A stretch of DNA of 64,000 nt from Kiritimatiellia bacterium (lineage in GTDB: Bacteria > Verrucomicrobiota > Kiritimatiellia > RFP12 > UBA1067), in contig JAFTCL010000001.1 in assembly GCA_017454745.1 (NCBI GenBank), positions 124,001 through 188,000 of the forward strand, written 5' to 3'. Below the pieces are notes generated by a model that was not told the DNA's origin, ran no database searches, and saw nothing but the letters and a program-made list of their open reading frames with translations. Shown in pieces: positions 26,377 through 35,024 of the stretch (its first letter is position 1; the number at the start of each line of letters is the position of its first letter). The position numbers were made by a program, and so were the translations under genes.

Positions 26377-28023
26377 TCAATCGACATACCGACCCAAATC
26401 AAGCGCAATCACGCCGTTGACCGGCCTGAGCAGATAGCCTTTCTGGGTTGGCGCGAACTGTCCGTCTAGCTTCACTTTGTAGCGGTAGTTGCCGAACACC
26501 ATCGAGAGTGCGTCACCCACACGGTGCATGTCCTGCACGAACTCGTCCTTGCCCTCGAAAGTCAGCGTCGCGCCGCGCACGAAGATTGAACCTCGCGTTA
26601 GGCGGACTTCAGCCGTTGATCCGTCCGTACGCTTCGCCGTCGCGACCAAGGTCTCGTCGTCCGCCGTGGCGACTTCGAGCGAGGCGAACTCGCCGTCCAG
26701 CGTCATCACGCCAGTGCGATCCTTGGTCTTGAAAAGGAATTCGTCCACCACTGGCGGCGTGTAGTAGAGCGCCTGCCAGCCCTTGCAGACCTTGTGCAGG
26801 TATGGCTCCTCGTAGGAATCGCTCATCTTGTGGATGTCGCGGAAGAAAAGGCGCTTGCCGTCCATCAGCAGATTCGCGCGGTAGAACTTCGAGTTGTACC
26901 ACACGCTCTTGCGCCCAAGCTTGCGCCAGTCCTCCATCGCCACTTGGGTCTGCACGCAGTTCGCGGGGTTCTCCGCCGCGAACCTGCGCCCGGTGTCGCA
27001 CATCTTCTCGACAGACAGAAGCCCCTTGTCGCGCAGTTCCGCGATACGCTGAATCTGATAGGGCAACCCCTTCATGATTGCATCGTAACCGAAGCTGTTC
27101 TCCTGCCCGGTCTGCATGTAGGATAGCCCCAGAAGCCCCTTCGGATCCTCGGCGTAGATACGGAAGTACCAGTCGGTGATCGCCTTCGTCTGGCCCGATT
27201 CCCATACCGGCTCCAGCGTGGGCGGACCGTGCGGACCGGGTCCCACCGAATTCGCGTAGTTGTAGATCGGGTCTGGCGTGAGCATCTTAAACACCGGCGT
27301 CTTAACGGCGTTTTCCATGTCGATCGCCGCTGAAAGCATGTTTCTCTTCGAGGGATAGTACGCGCCGTTGAAGTATCCGCCGCGCAGACCGTAGGCATCG
27401 GTGTTGTCCTGTTCGCGGCAGATGCAGAACGCTTTCACGCCGTAGCGTTCGGCCATGTAGTCCATGGAGTAAGCGTCCAAAAGCCACGAACCGACCGATT
27501 CCGGGTAATGTCCAAACGTCTCCTTGAAGAGGCGGAACGCCTCGTCGCACAGTATCCGGCGCTGCTCCTGCGTATAGGCCATCAGAAAGCCGGGATTGAT
27601 GTACCAGTCCCACGCCCAGCCGTTGCGGCCGCGCCATTTAAGCCCCGCGCTCTCCACCATCGGCTTGACGACCTCAAACCATAAGCCGATCTCCGTCCGC
27701 TCGGAATCGGCCGCTTTCACGACAGCCATCATGTCCTCCCGCAGAATGGCGTCATACTGGAGAAGCACCGTGTTTTCAAGGTTGTACTTTGTGTTGAGCT
27801 CCACTTCGGCACGGAACGGCTTAACAAGATCGAGCTTTGGATCGCGGGGATCGCATCCGCGCACGAAGTTGACGATATTCATCACCCGCCGCGGCGCCGG
27901 TTTCGGCGCGGCTTTGGCCGCGCCAACCCCGAACAGCATCACGCCCGCCAAAAACACCAATCCTAAAACCGCCTTCGAATCACCCCGCAGCGACAAAGTG
28001 TCTCCCTTTACTTTTCGCTCCAT
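26377..28023 (-). CDS. Secreted NodB/glycosidase-like barrel protein
   Basis: A 548-residue protein with a signal (VLGLVFLAGVMLFGVGAAKA). The N-terminal domain resembles (beta/alpha)-barrel deacetylase/GH57-like proteins: QYDAILREDMM, ETFGHYPESVGSWLLDAYSM (about residues 165-184), AFCICREQDNTDAYG. The rest is mixed beta structure. No definitive catalytic set was found. GGGAG lies upstream of the ATG. It is likely a carbohydrate-active enzyme, but the family is uncertain. Confidence 0.45.
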   Translation of the reverse strand: MERKVKGDTLSLRGDSKAVLGLVFLAGVMLFGVGAAKAAPKPAPRRVMNIVNFVRGCDPRDPKLDLVKPFRAEVELNTKYNLENTVLLQYDAILREDMMAVVKAADSERTEIGLWFEVVKPMVESAGLKWRGRNGWAWDWYINPGFLMAYTQEQRRILCDEAFRLFKETFGHYPESVGSWLLDAYSMDYMAERYGVKAFCICREQDNTDAYGLRGGYFNGAYYPSKRNMLSAAIDMENAVKTPVFKMLTPDPIYNYANSVGPGPHGPPTLEPVWESGQTKAITDWYFRIYAEDPKGLLGLSYMQTGQENSFGYDAIMKGLPYQIQRIAELRDKGLLSVEKMCDTGRRFAAENPANCVQTQVAMEDWRKLGRKSVWYNSKFYRANLLMDGKRLFFRDIHKMSDSYEEPYLHKVCKGWQALYYTPPVVDEFLFKTKDRTGVMTLDGEFASLEVATADDETLVATAKRTDGSTAEVRLTRGSIFVRGATLTFEGKDEFVQDMHRVGDALSMVFGNYRYKVKLDGQFAPTQKGYLLRPVNGVIALDLGRYVD

Positions 28024-28087
28024 ATCTCATTTCTCCCTTCTAACGCCATCTTTTAGTCTTTTCCGCGTTTCACTCCATCAAAGCCTT

Positions 28088-30451
28088 CTACTTACTCCGA
28101 TTGTCGGGAAATTTCCCGTAGGGCTTGCACCCGTAGGGACCGACAACGGAGGGCGTGTCGAAGGTCTTGCCGTCAACCGATGCCTTCCAACCGCGCTCGC
28201 CGGTGGCAAAACGCACGATTCTGCCATCCTTGTACGAAACCTCGATTGCGGCGATGAACGCCGCTGCGCTGGTGTTGTTTTCTGCGGCGACCTCGATTAC
28301 GTTCTTGCCGGCAACGAAACCCGTGCGGTCTACGCCGACAACGGCAGTGGGAGTGTACCAGAGTTTCCCGTCCGTCTGCCGCGCGATTTCGGTTCCGTTT
28401 ACGGTGAACACGGCGGAGTCGTCGCAGGAGAAGATTATCCCCGCCGTCTCCAGTTCGCCCTGCGGTAGGTCGAGTTCGGCGCGGAACGCGACTTTTGCAT
28501 TGTTAACGTTCTGCGCCTTCGGATGCCAAATCCAGTCCGCCCTTTCGAATGACGGAGCGTCACCGGACTCAAGGTTTTCTAGACGCTGCAAGATGGCGGT
28601 TTCCAGCGAACTGTCTAGCGAGACATCATCCTTGCGCACGCGGAGATCGCGAAATTCGGCCTTCATCGGATGCCCCTTATGCACCTGAATGGAGATGTAC
28701 CCCGTGTCGGGAAGGAAATTCTTGCGCGAATCCGCCACCGAAACCATACGGATGCCGTTAACCCAAACCACAAGAATTCCGCCCTTGGCGACAATGCGGA
28801 AGTCGTTCCATTCGCCAGGACGGTAAACCGCCTGAAGCTCTTTGCCATCTGCGAAACGATCGACCTTCTTGCGCGCCGGGACGGCGAGCGCCACATCCGC
28901 TCCGCGTTCACCAACGAGGTACTGTCCGGTGCAGTAGAGGAAACCGGTGATGTTGCCGGCACCGTCCATGTCGGCCTGATACCCGGTGTCCGTGGTGGTA
29001 CTGTCGGTACTGCGCAGCTGTATGCCGGAATTGGCGTCTTTGCTGAGACGAAACGAGCCGCGCAAATCAAAGTCGGCCAACTGCTCTTTGGCATAAACGA
29101 GATACCGGCTGCCCGGACAAGGCTTCTCCGGCGTTGTCTCGCCGATGAGAACACCGTTCTCCGCACGGAAGAAATCGCCCTCCTGCTTCCACCCCTCAAG
29201 GTCGCGCCCGTTGAAAATCGGGGTGAAGAGCACGGCGTCGGAGCCGGGTACACGCCCTCGCCGTTCGAGTGAAGAGATCACCCGCGCAAGGGCCGGACGC
29301 AACGCCCCCTGCGCCTTGAGCGCGGCATCCACCAGAATCTTCGCGCTCGCCTCCTGAAGCACGTTTCCGCCGAAGGTCAAAACGGCGTTATCGGGCACGC
29401 TCTCCCGGAGTATCGGTCCGTTGTTAGTCGAGTAGGCGATACGCAACTCCTTGGAGAGCCCCGGCGCGGGATCGCGGGGGAAGCCGCCGCGACCCGCCAG
29501 CCGGGAGCAGGACATAATCGAACGGGAGCCAGCCGCGACCAACGAATCGACCATCAATTTCACGTCCGCCACACGGTTCGCCTCGAAGTTCCCAAACTTA
29601 GCCTCGATCACCTTGACATCTTTTGACTCGGGCTCAAACGCGCGCATCGCCACACGCACCAGCGAGGAACGCACCTGATCGTCATCGGGCATCTTCGCCA
29701 GCAACTCCAGCAACATGGGCAGGTCTGCCGGCGCCTCGCAAATCTGCGAGAGCGCGTTTAGCGCTTCGCTACGGCGGTTAGCGTCACCGGCCATCTCCAC
29801 CAAGGCCGGTATGACACCGCGCGCCTTGCGGTCACCCAATACGCTGAAAGCGAGCCGCGCCCGCTTCGCGTCATCCCCGCGCACCATCTCAAGCAGTTTA
29901 CCCTCGATCTCGCCGCCGGGAAAACCAATCAGCTTGAACCGCGCAAGCTGCGCGGCATGACCGTCGGCAAGCGCTTCTGCGATGAGGCCCGGTAGAGCGG
30001 CAATGTCCCCCTTCTGTGCCGCCGTTTTCGGCGGGAAGGCGGTTATCTTTTCGGTGGCCCCGTCATACTTCTCCAAGGCGAACACCTTGCCAGAGCGGGC
30101 CTCGCGGACATGGCCGATCGCCTCGCGGCGTGCGACAGACGCTTTTTCCTCGGCAGCGGCAAGTGCCGCGTCAACCTCTTTGCCAGGGATGTTTTGCAGT
30201 GCGTAGAGCGCGGCATGGAAGAGTGCCGGTTCCGCCTCGCCGAGCATCGCGATGAGGACAGGGACACACGCCGCCGTGCCGCGATGGGCGAGTTCCTGAC
30301 AGGCCGTCATCCTGTCGTTGATGTCACCTTTCCCGGCAACTTCCATCAACTGCGCCTCAGTCATTTCATAGACCGACGGCCCTTCGAGCGCGGCTGCCGT
30401 CATCGCCAACGCGCCAAACACAACCGCCGCATAAACAAGAAAGCTTTTCAT
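28088..30451 (-). CDS. Secreted HEAT-repeat, DUF1080 and beta-sandwich protein
   Basis: A 787-residue secreted protein. After the signal peptide come HEAT-like helical repeats (about residues 25-290; CVPVLIAMLGEAEPALFHAAL). A DUF1080 domain follows (about 405-605; LFTPIFNGRDLEGWKQEGDF start and TGYISIQVHKGHPMKAEFRDL end), a LamG-like fold seen in 3-keto-disaccharide hydrolases. A beta-sandwich with FSCDDSAVFTVNGTEIAR ends the protein. This architecture is common in Planctomycetes and Lentisphaerae. It lies 64 bp upstream of the barrel protein gene. Confidence 0.78.
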   Translation of the reverse strand: MKSFLVYAAVVFGALAMTAAALEGPSVYEMTEAQLMEVAGKGDINDRMTACQELAHRGTAACVPVLIAMLGEAEPALFHAALYALQNIPGKEVDAALAAAEEKASVARREAIGHVREARSGKVFALEKYDGATEKITAFPPKTAAQKGDIAALPGLIAEALADGHAAQLARFKLIGFPGGEIEGKLLEMVRGDDAKRARLAFSVLGDRKARGVIPALVEMAGDANRRSEALNALSQICEAPADLPMLLELLAKMPDDDQVRSSLVRVAMRAFEPESKDVKVIEAKFGNFEANRVADVKLMVDSLVAAGSRSIMSCSRLAGRGGFPRDPAPGLSKELRIAYSTNNGPILRESVPDNAVLTFGGNVLQEASAKILVDAALKAQGALRPALARVISSLERRGRVPGSDAVLFTPIFNGRDLEGWKQEGDFFRAENGVLIGETTPEKPCPGSRYLVYAKEQLADFDLRGSFRLSKDANSGIQLRSTDSTTTDTGYQADMDGAGNITGFLYCTGQYLVGERGADVALAVPARKKVDRFADGKELQAVYRPGEWNDFRIVAKGGILVVWVNGIRMVSVADSRKNFLPDTGYISIQVHKGHPMKAEFRDLRVRKDDVSLDSSLETAILQRLENLESGDAPSFERADWIWHPKAQNVNNAKVAFRAELDLPQGELETAGIIFSCDDSAVFTVNGTEIARQTDGKLWYTPTAVVGVDRTGFVAGKNVIEVAAENNTSAAAFIAAIEVSYKDGRIVRFATGERGWKASVDGKTFDTPSVVGPYGCKPYGKFPDNRSK

Positions 30452-30513
30452 TCTTTCTCCTTTTCAAATTCTCGCTAAACCATAATCCACCGTACCACCC
30501 AACCAACTAACCA

Positions 30514-31806
30514 TCAAATAATCTGCCACCCCGGCCGTTGCGCGCGGGAAAGCATCCGGTTGGCCTCGTCATCGTTGATGAACCGCTCCTTCTCCGGATC
30601 CCAATGCATGTCGCGCCCCAGCCACTGGGCAATGTTCGCGCAGTGCGTGGAGGTCATCGAACGGTGCATCAGCACGGGGTTGGCCACGGTCTTGGCGCGC
30701 GACTTCACCGAGTTTAGGAACTGGCGCATGTGGTTCTCGGTGGTGTAGCCGGTGCGCGCGCAGTAGTCGGCGAGGATCTTGTTGAAGTCGGCAAGGAGCG
30801 AGGGGCGCGACACGTCCGGGCGCGTGTAACCGTCGGCGCACGAGACCCACCCTTCGCTTCCTACATACCGCACGCCGCAGGTCCCGCGCCAGCCGTTCTG
30901 CTCGGCGATCATCTCGACGCCGTTCGCGAAACGGAGCGCCATGCCGTTCGGCTCGGCCATGTGCATCGTCGGATAAAAGACGGGCGAGGTGGCTTCCATG
31001 CCGAGCGCGTCGTGGCACTGCGCGTAGGTGTGGGAACACCAGTCGCCGATGATGCTGGTGCCGAAATCGTAGTGCCGGACCCAGTTCGAGAGGTAGTCAT
31101 GGTTGTAGGGCCGCCACGGACAGGGACCGAGCCAGGCATCCCAGTCCAGCTCCTCGCGGGGAGGCTGCTGTTCGGCGGGAAGCCACCGGCGCTGCAAATA
31201 GAGGGGCGTCCCGAAATAGAGGTGCGCGTAAACTTTCTTCACCTCGCCGAGGCGGCCAAGTCGAAGGAGCTCGTTGCAGACAATGAAATTCGGCTCGCTC
31301 AGACGCTGGAGACCGGCCTGATAGACGCGGCCGTACTTCGCCGCCGTCGCCACCACGGCCTGCCCCTCCCGAACGGTCATGGCGGAAGGCTTCTCGCAAT
31401 ACACATCCTTGCCAGCCCGCATGGCGAGGACCGATGCCGAGGCATGCCAACGGTCACCCGTCGCAATCATCACCGCATCAATGTCCTTGCGCGCCAGTAG
31501 TTCGCGCAAATCAATGTAGGTCTTGCAGTCCTTGTTGCCGTAGTGGGCATCCGTCACGTTTTTGATTCCGTCCCGACGCGCCTTCCACACATCGCAAATG
31601 GCGACGAACTGCACATCCTTCTCCGGCAGTACCCCGCTGCGGAACACCCCTCCGCCGCGCCGACCGAGTCCGATGCCAGCCATGGTAATCCGGTTGGACG
31701 GCGCCACTTTTCCGTCAAGACCTAACGCCGAAGCCGGTACGAGCATCGGCAATGCAATCGCGCCGCCCGCCTTCGCCAAAAATGATCGCCTACTGATCGC
31801 TTGCAT
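30514..31806 (-). CDS. Tat-exported Gfo/Idh/MocA-family oxidoreductase
   Basis: A 430-residue oxidoreductase. SRRSFLAKAGGAIALPML is a Tat signal. The NAD(P)-binding fold begins at ITMAGIGLGRRGG, and KDVYCEKPSAMT holds the family's Lys-Pro. YDFGTSIIGDWCSH looks like the conserved Asp-His near the active site. The start at 31806 is preferred over an upstream in-frame start because it places the Tat motif properly and AAGGA lies upstream. Family members oxidise sugars and keto-sugars, and many PVC bacteria export them. Its promoter is at 31846-31874. Confidence 0.88.
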   Translation of the reverse strand: MQAISRRSFLAKAGGAIALPMLVPASALGLDGKVAPSNRITMAGIGLGRRGGGVFRSGVLPEKDVQFVAICDVWKARRDGIKNVTDAHYGNKDCKTYIDLRELLARKDIDAVMIATGDRWHASASVLAMRAGKDVYCEKPSAMTVREGQAVVATAAKYGRVYQAGLQRLSEPNFIVCNELLRLGRLGEVKKVYAHLYFGTPLYLQRRWLPAEQQPPREELDWDAWLGPCPWRPYNHDYLSNWVRHYDFGTSIIGDWCSHTYAQCHDALGMEATSPVFYPTMHMAEPNGMALRFANGVEMIAEQNGWRGTCGVRYVGSEGWVSCADGYTRPDVSRPSLLADFNKILADYCARTGYTTENHMRQFLNSVKSRAKTVANPVLMHRSMTSTHCANIAQWLGRDMHWDPEKERFINDDEANRMLSRAQRPGWQII

Positions 31807-31845
31807 ACTTTTTGCTTTCCTTTCCCCTTGATGGACACATGGCAT

Positions 31846-31874
31846 ATATTACAATAGACATTACATGAAAACAA
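31846..31874 (-). promoter_or_regulatory. Promoter of the Gfo/Idh gene
   Basis: Minus strand: TTGTTT (31869-31874), 17 bp, TAATAT (31846-31851), about 40 bases from the start codon. It lies back to back with the divergent promoter at 31912-31940. Confidence 0.65.
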
Positions 31875-31911
31875 AGCACAATCTTTATCAAAAATGAACG
31901 CGTCAACCGTC

Positions 31912-31940
31912 TTGACTTTTCTATCGTACCATGTTAATCT
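31912..31940 (+). promoter_or_regulatory. Promoter of the secretin-like lipoprotein gene
   Basis: TTGACT (31912-31917), 17 bp, TAATCT (31935-31940). Transcription would start near 31947, downstream of the ATG at 31931. This supports the TTG start at 31985. Confidence 0.62.
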
Positions 31941-31984
31941 CTGCCTCAAAAGTTTGGTGGACGTTTACCAGAAAGGATTCAACC

Positions 31985-33019
31985 TTGAAAAGACTTGGAC
32001 TATTTTGCGGCGCAATCCTTTTGGCGGGATGCTGCGCGGTCCGTCACCAGCCGCAGACCGACCCGAAAACGGAGCAGGAGACAGTCGCACCGGCGCTAAA
32101 GATGGAGACGATCACCCTTTATACTGGCGCAATTACCGAACCAAGTCCGAATGATGATCCAGCTAAACGAGCCGAGTGGCTGGCGAAAAGGAACCGCGAG
32201 TGGAAGGAACGGTTAAGTGCAACCTGCGGGGTTACTTGGCCGGAAGGATCCTCCTTAACGTGGGGCTATGGGGACATCATCCGTGTCACCAACACCGCCG
32301 AGAATCTTTTGACACTCATCAAGCAATGGAGCGACAAATCAGAATGTCCTGAGATCGAGACCGTTGCCCAGATTGTTGAGGCGGGGCCGGAGGCGCTGGC
32401 GGCGGTCGGCATCGTTGATAAAGGAAGGATTGACGACGCATCCGAAATAAGTAAGACATTGCTGAAACGTGACGACGCCCGTCTTCTTGAAAACTTTCGG
32501 TTGCTTGCTAAATGTTATAGCGAATGTAGTGCAATGGCTTGTACCGAATACATTTATCCCACCGAGTATGTGATTGGATCGGTTGCCGCGACAACCAACG
32601 ATGTACCGTGCACGACAAGCATCGCGACTGTTGTCCCAGCGAATTTCGAAACCCGAGAGGTAGGTGTCAGCATCCAAATGATCGCTGAAATTGAAGACAT
32701 CGACTATAAAATCAAATATATGCTGAACGTCACCGTTACCGGCGAACCGACATGGAAGGACTATAGCCTACGTATCCCGGGTTCAGAAACAACCGTCCAT
32801 CGTCTTCCGATGGAACAGCCATTTTTCCCTAATCTGAAACTAGCCACCCAGTTCACCGCCACGCCCGACAAGACCACCGCAATGGTTATGGGTGGCCTCG
32901 CGCGCTCGAAAGAAGACGGTTCGCCCGGCAAGGTACTGATCCTCTTCCTGACCCCGCATCTTATCTCGCGGCAAGACGGCAACATCTTTTCTCCCGTCCG
33001 TTTAGCCCCCGAACCATAA
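31985..33019 (+). CDS. Lipoprotein with secretin-like domain
   Basis: A 344-residue lipoprotein. The TTG at 31985 gives KRLGLFCGAILLAGC with a good lipobox (LAGC); AAAGGA sits 7 bases upstream. GSSLTWGYGDIIRVTNTAENL resembles the short N-terminal domain of PVC secretins, and FETREVGVSIQMIAEI with the terminal KVLILFLTPHLI resembles the secretin (GspD/PilQ) beta-domain. At 344 residues it lacks the ring-building N1/N2 repeats, so it is a reduced or divergent secretin-family protein. Confidence 0.6.
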   Translation: MKRLGLFCGAILLAGCCAVRHQPQTDPKTEQETVAPALKMETITLYTGAITEPSPNDDPAKRAEWLAKRNREWKERLSATCGVTWPEGSSLTWGYGDIIRVTNTAENLLTLIKQWSDKSECPEIETVAQIVEAGPEALAAVGIVDKGRIDDASEISKTLLKRDDARLLENFRLLAKCYSECSAMACTEYIYPTEYVIGSVAATTNDVPCTTSIATVVPANFETREVGVSIQMIAEIEDIDYKIKYMLNVTVTGEPTWKDYSLRIPGSETTVHRLPMEQPFFPNLKLATQFTATPDKTTAMVMGGLARSKEDGSPGKVLILFLTPHLISRQDGNIFSPVRLAPEP

Positions 33020-33069
33020 AGGCATAATTCCGCCCAACCGATGAATTACGCATAAAAACCAAAATGGTC

Positions 33070-33098
33070 TTGGCATCGCCGCCAAAATATCGTATCAT
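33070..33098 (+). promoter_or_regulatory. Promoter of the GH20-like gene
   Basis: TTGGCA (33070-33075), 17 bp, TATCAT (33093-33098). The start codon is at 33149, about 45 bases from the predicted transcription start. Confidence 0.66.
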
Positions 33099-33148
33099 AT
33101 TATCGTTTGGTGAGAATGTTACCGCAAGGGATTTAAGAGGAGAAAATC

Positions 33149-34171
33149 ATGAACCGGAGAAATTTCATCAAGGCTTCGGCATTGGCGGCGGCGGGTACCG
33201 CATTTAACGGACGGGCGCAGACCAAGCCGGCGTTTTCCTGGGGCGCATTATTGCATTTCGGCACGAACATGTGGTCGGACGTTACGCCGCAGCATTGGGG
33301 CAACTGTAAAACCAAGGAAGAGCTGGAAACGGTGGCGCAGGCTGACCATCTGCGTTTTGACGAAAGCCTGTGGCGGGAACTGACCGGAAAAATGAAGGAC
33401 ATCGGGATGAACCGATTGGTAATCGATGTCGGCGAGGGCATTGAGCTTCCGAGCCACCCCGAACTCGCGGTCAAGGGATCGTGGAAACCGGACCGGATGC
33501 GGGCGGAGCTTAAGCGACTTCGCGGCATGGGTTTGGAGCCGATTCCCAAACTGAACTTCTCCACCGCCCACGACATTTGGCTCAAGGATTACAGCCGGAT
33601 GATCTCCACGCCCACCTACTACAAAGTCTGCGCGGACGTAATCCGCGATGTCTGCGAAATCTTCGACAAACCGCCGCTGTTCCACCTCGGTTACGACGAA
33701 GAGACCGCGGGCCACCAGTCGCAGTACGAGTTTCTGGTGGTGCGGCAGGGCGACTTGTGGTGGCACGATTTCCTGTTCTTTGTGGATACGGTGGAAAAAC
33801 TGGGGATGCGCCCTTGGATTTGGAGCGATTACTACTGGCACCATCCAGACCTGTTCCTGAAAAAGATGCCCAAGAGCGTTATGCAGTCGAACTGGTACTA
33901 CGGGGCCAAGTTTGAAGACGCTGAGGGTTCCGCCAAGACCCACGTCCAAGGGTTCATTGACCTTGACCGGGCGGGATTCGACCAAATCCCATGCGGTTCG
34001 AACTGGTCATGCGACGAGAACTTCCCGAAGCTGGTGGCCTTCTGCAAGAAAAACCTCGCCCCGGAACGCCTTAAAGGATTTCTGATGGCACCTTGGTTTT
34101 TCACCAACCCCAACAGCCGTACCCGCTTGCTTCGCGCAATGGATATTGTTTCCGAAAGCATGAAGCTGTAA
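33149..34171 (+). CDS. Tat-exported GH20-like glycosidase
   Basis: A 340-residue protein with a Tat signal (MNRRNFIKASALAAAGTAF). A TIM-barrel-like body follows. LFHLGYDEETAGH (about residues 179-191) matches the Asp-Glu catalytic pair context of GH20 beta-N-acetylhexosaminidases (HIGGDE). Other barrel features are MNRLVIDVGEG and WIWSDYYW. GH20 cleaves terminal GlcNAc/GalNAc, which would fit the NahK-like kinase at 16258. The assignment is by motif only. AGAGGAG precedes the ATG. Confidence 0.5.
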   Translation: MNRRNFIKASALAAAGTAFNGRAQTKPAFSWGALLHFGTNMWSDVTPQHWGNCKTKEELETVAQADHLRFDESLWRELTGKMKDIGMNRLVIDVGEGIELPSHPELAVKGSWKPDRMRAELKRLRGMGLEPIPKLNFSTAHDIWLKDYSRMISTPTYYKVCADVIRDVCEIFDKPPLFHLGYDEETAGHQSQYEFLVVRQGDLWWHDFLFFVDTVEKLGMRPWIWSDYYWHHPDLFLKKMPKSVMQSNWYYGAKFEDAEGSAKTHVQGFIDLDRAGFDQIPCGSNWSCDENFPKLVAFCKKNLAPERLKGFLMAPWFFTNPNSRTRLLRAMDIVSESMKL

Positions 34172-34184
34172 CAAGGTGCGCGGT

Positions 34185-34202
34185 AAAGCAAGTGCTTGCT
34201 TT
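34185..34202. repeat. 18-bp palindrome at the superoxide dismutase promoter
   Basis: AAAGCAAG-TG-CTTGCTTT is a perfect palindrome with a 2-base centre. It overlaps the -35 box at 34196-34201 and lies just past the stop of the GH20-like gene. The centre is too small for a good hairpin, so an operator is more plausible than a terminator. Confidence 0.55.
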
Positions 34203-34225
34203 TGCCCGCGAAATTATGGTATAAA
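34196..34225 (+). promoter_or_regulatory. Promoter of the superoxide dismutase gene
   Basis: TTGCTT (34196-34201), 18 bp, TATAAA (34220-34225), with TGG before the -10. The ATG at 34232 is 6 bases past the -10, so a transcript from here could be nearly leaderless for the long form. The internal ATG at 34334 would have a normal leader. Confidence 0.6.
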
Positions 34226-34231
34226 TCCCCC

Positions 34232-34939
34232 ATGAACAAATTAACCAGAAGAACTTTTGTGGCGGCTACCGCCTTGACTGCCGGAGCGCTTTCGTGCCCC
34301 GGCGCAGATCCCGTAAAAAAGGAGAAACGGATTATGAGCGAAATCGTATTGGAAAAACTGCCTTATGCCGACACCGCGTTGGAGCCGGCAATCTCTGCAA
34401 AAACCATATCGTTCCACTACGGCAAACACCACGCCGGTTATGTGGCAACGCTGAACAAACTGATTGACGGAACCCCTTATGCCGGGCTTCCGCTCGAAGA
34501 GATCGTTCGCAAATCGGCGGCGGACGGCGCAGCGGCGGTGTTCAACAACGCCGCCCAGATCTGGAACCACACCTTCTACTGGAAGAGCCTCGCCCCGGCC
34601 GGCACGGGCGGCGAGCCGACCGGCGCGTTCGCGGCGGCGGTCACCCGCGATTTCGGGTCGGCCGACGCTCTGGTCAAGGCGCTGGCGGACGCGGCGGTGA
34701 AGCGTTTCGGCAGCGGCTGGGCCTGGCTGGTCTCCGAAAAGGGCAAGCTGTCCGTAATCTCCACCCCGAACGCCGAGACCCCGTTGACCAACCCGGCGCT
34801 TACGCCGCTACTGACATTGGACGTTTGGGAGCATGCCTATTATCTGGATTGGCAGAATCGCCGGGCCGATTACGCTGCCGCCGTACTGGGCAAGCTGTTG
34901 AACTGGAAGTTCGCTTCCGACGCCTTTAACCGCGCCTAA
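34232..34939 (+). CDS. sodB: Superoxide dismutase (Fe/Mn), with Tat-like leader
   Basis: From the ATG at 34232 the product is 235 residues; [17 protein letters not shown] looks like a Tat signal. The SOD core starts at about residue 37 ([15 protein letters not shown]). Metal ligands are in [16 protein letters not shown] and DVWEHAYY, and WNHTFYW is usual in Fe-type enzymes. An internal ATG at 34334 has AAGGAG 9 bases upstream and would give a cytosolic 201-residue enzyme without the leader. Both forms are plausible; the leader is less certain. Confidence 0.9.
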   Translation: MNKLTRRTFVAATALTAGALSCPGADPVKKEKRIMSEIVLEKLPYADTALEPAISAKTISFHYGKHHAGYVATLNKLIDGTPYAGLPLEEIVRKSAADGAAAVFNNAAQIWNHTFYWKSLAPAGTGGEPTGAFAAAVTRDFGSADALVKALADAAVKRFGSGWAWLVSEKGKLSVISTPNAETPLTNPALTPLLTLDVWEHAYYLDWQNRRADYAAAVLGKLLNWKFASDAFNRA

Positions 34940-35024
34940 CGGCGATTTTTCGCCGTGCGCGCCAAGTTCAAACGCGGACATAACGTTGTCGTGTTTTACG
35001 CGGCGGCCTAGTGGTGTTTTCCAC

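Noticed and set aside
31931..31984. ATG start of the secretin-like lipoprotein at 31931
   Set aside because: It overlaps the -10 box and would mask the lipobox; the TTG at 31985 has a ribosome site and a proper signal.
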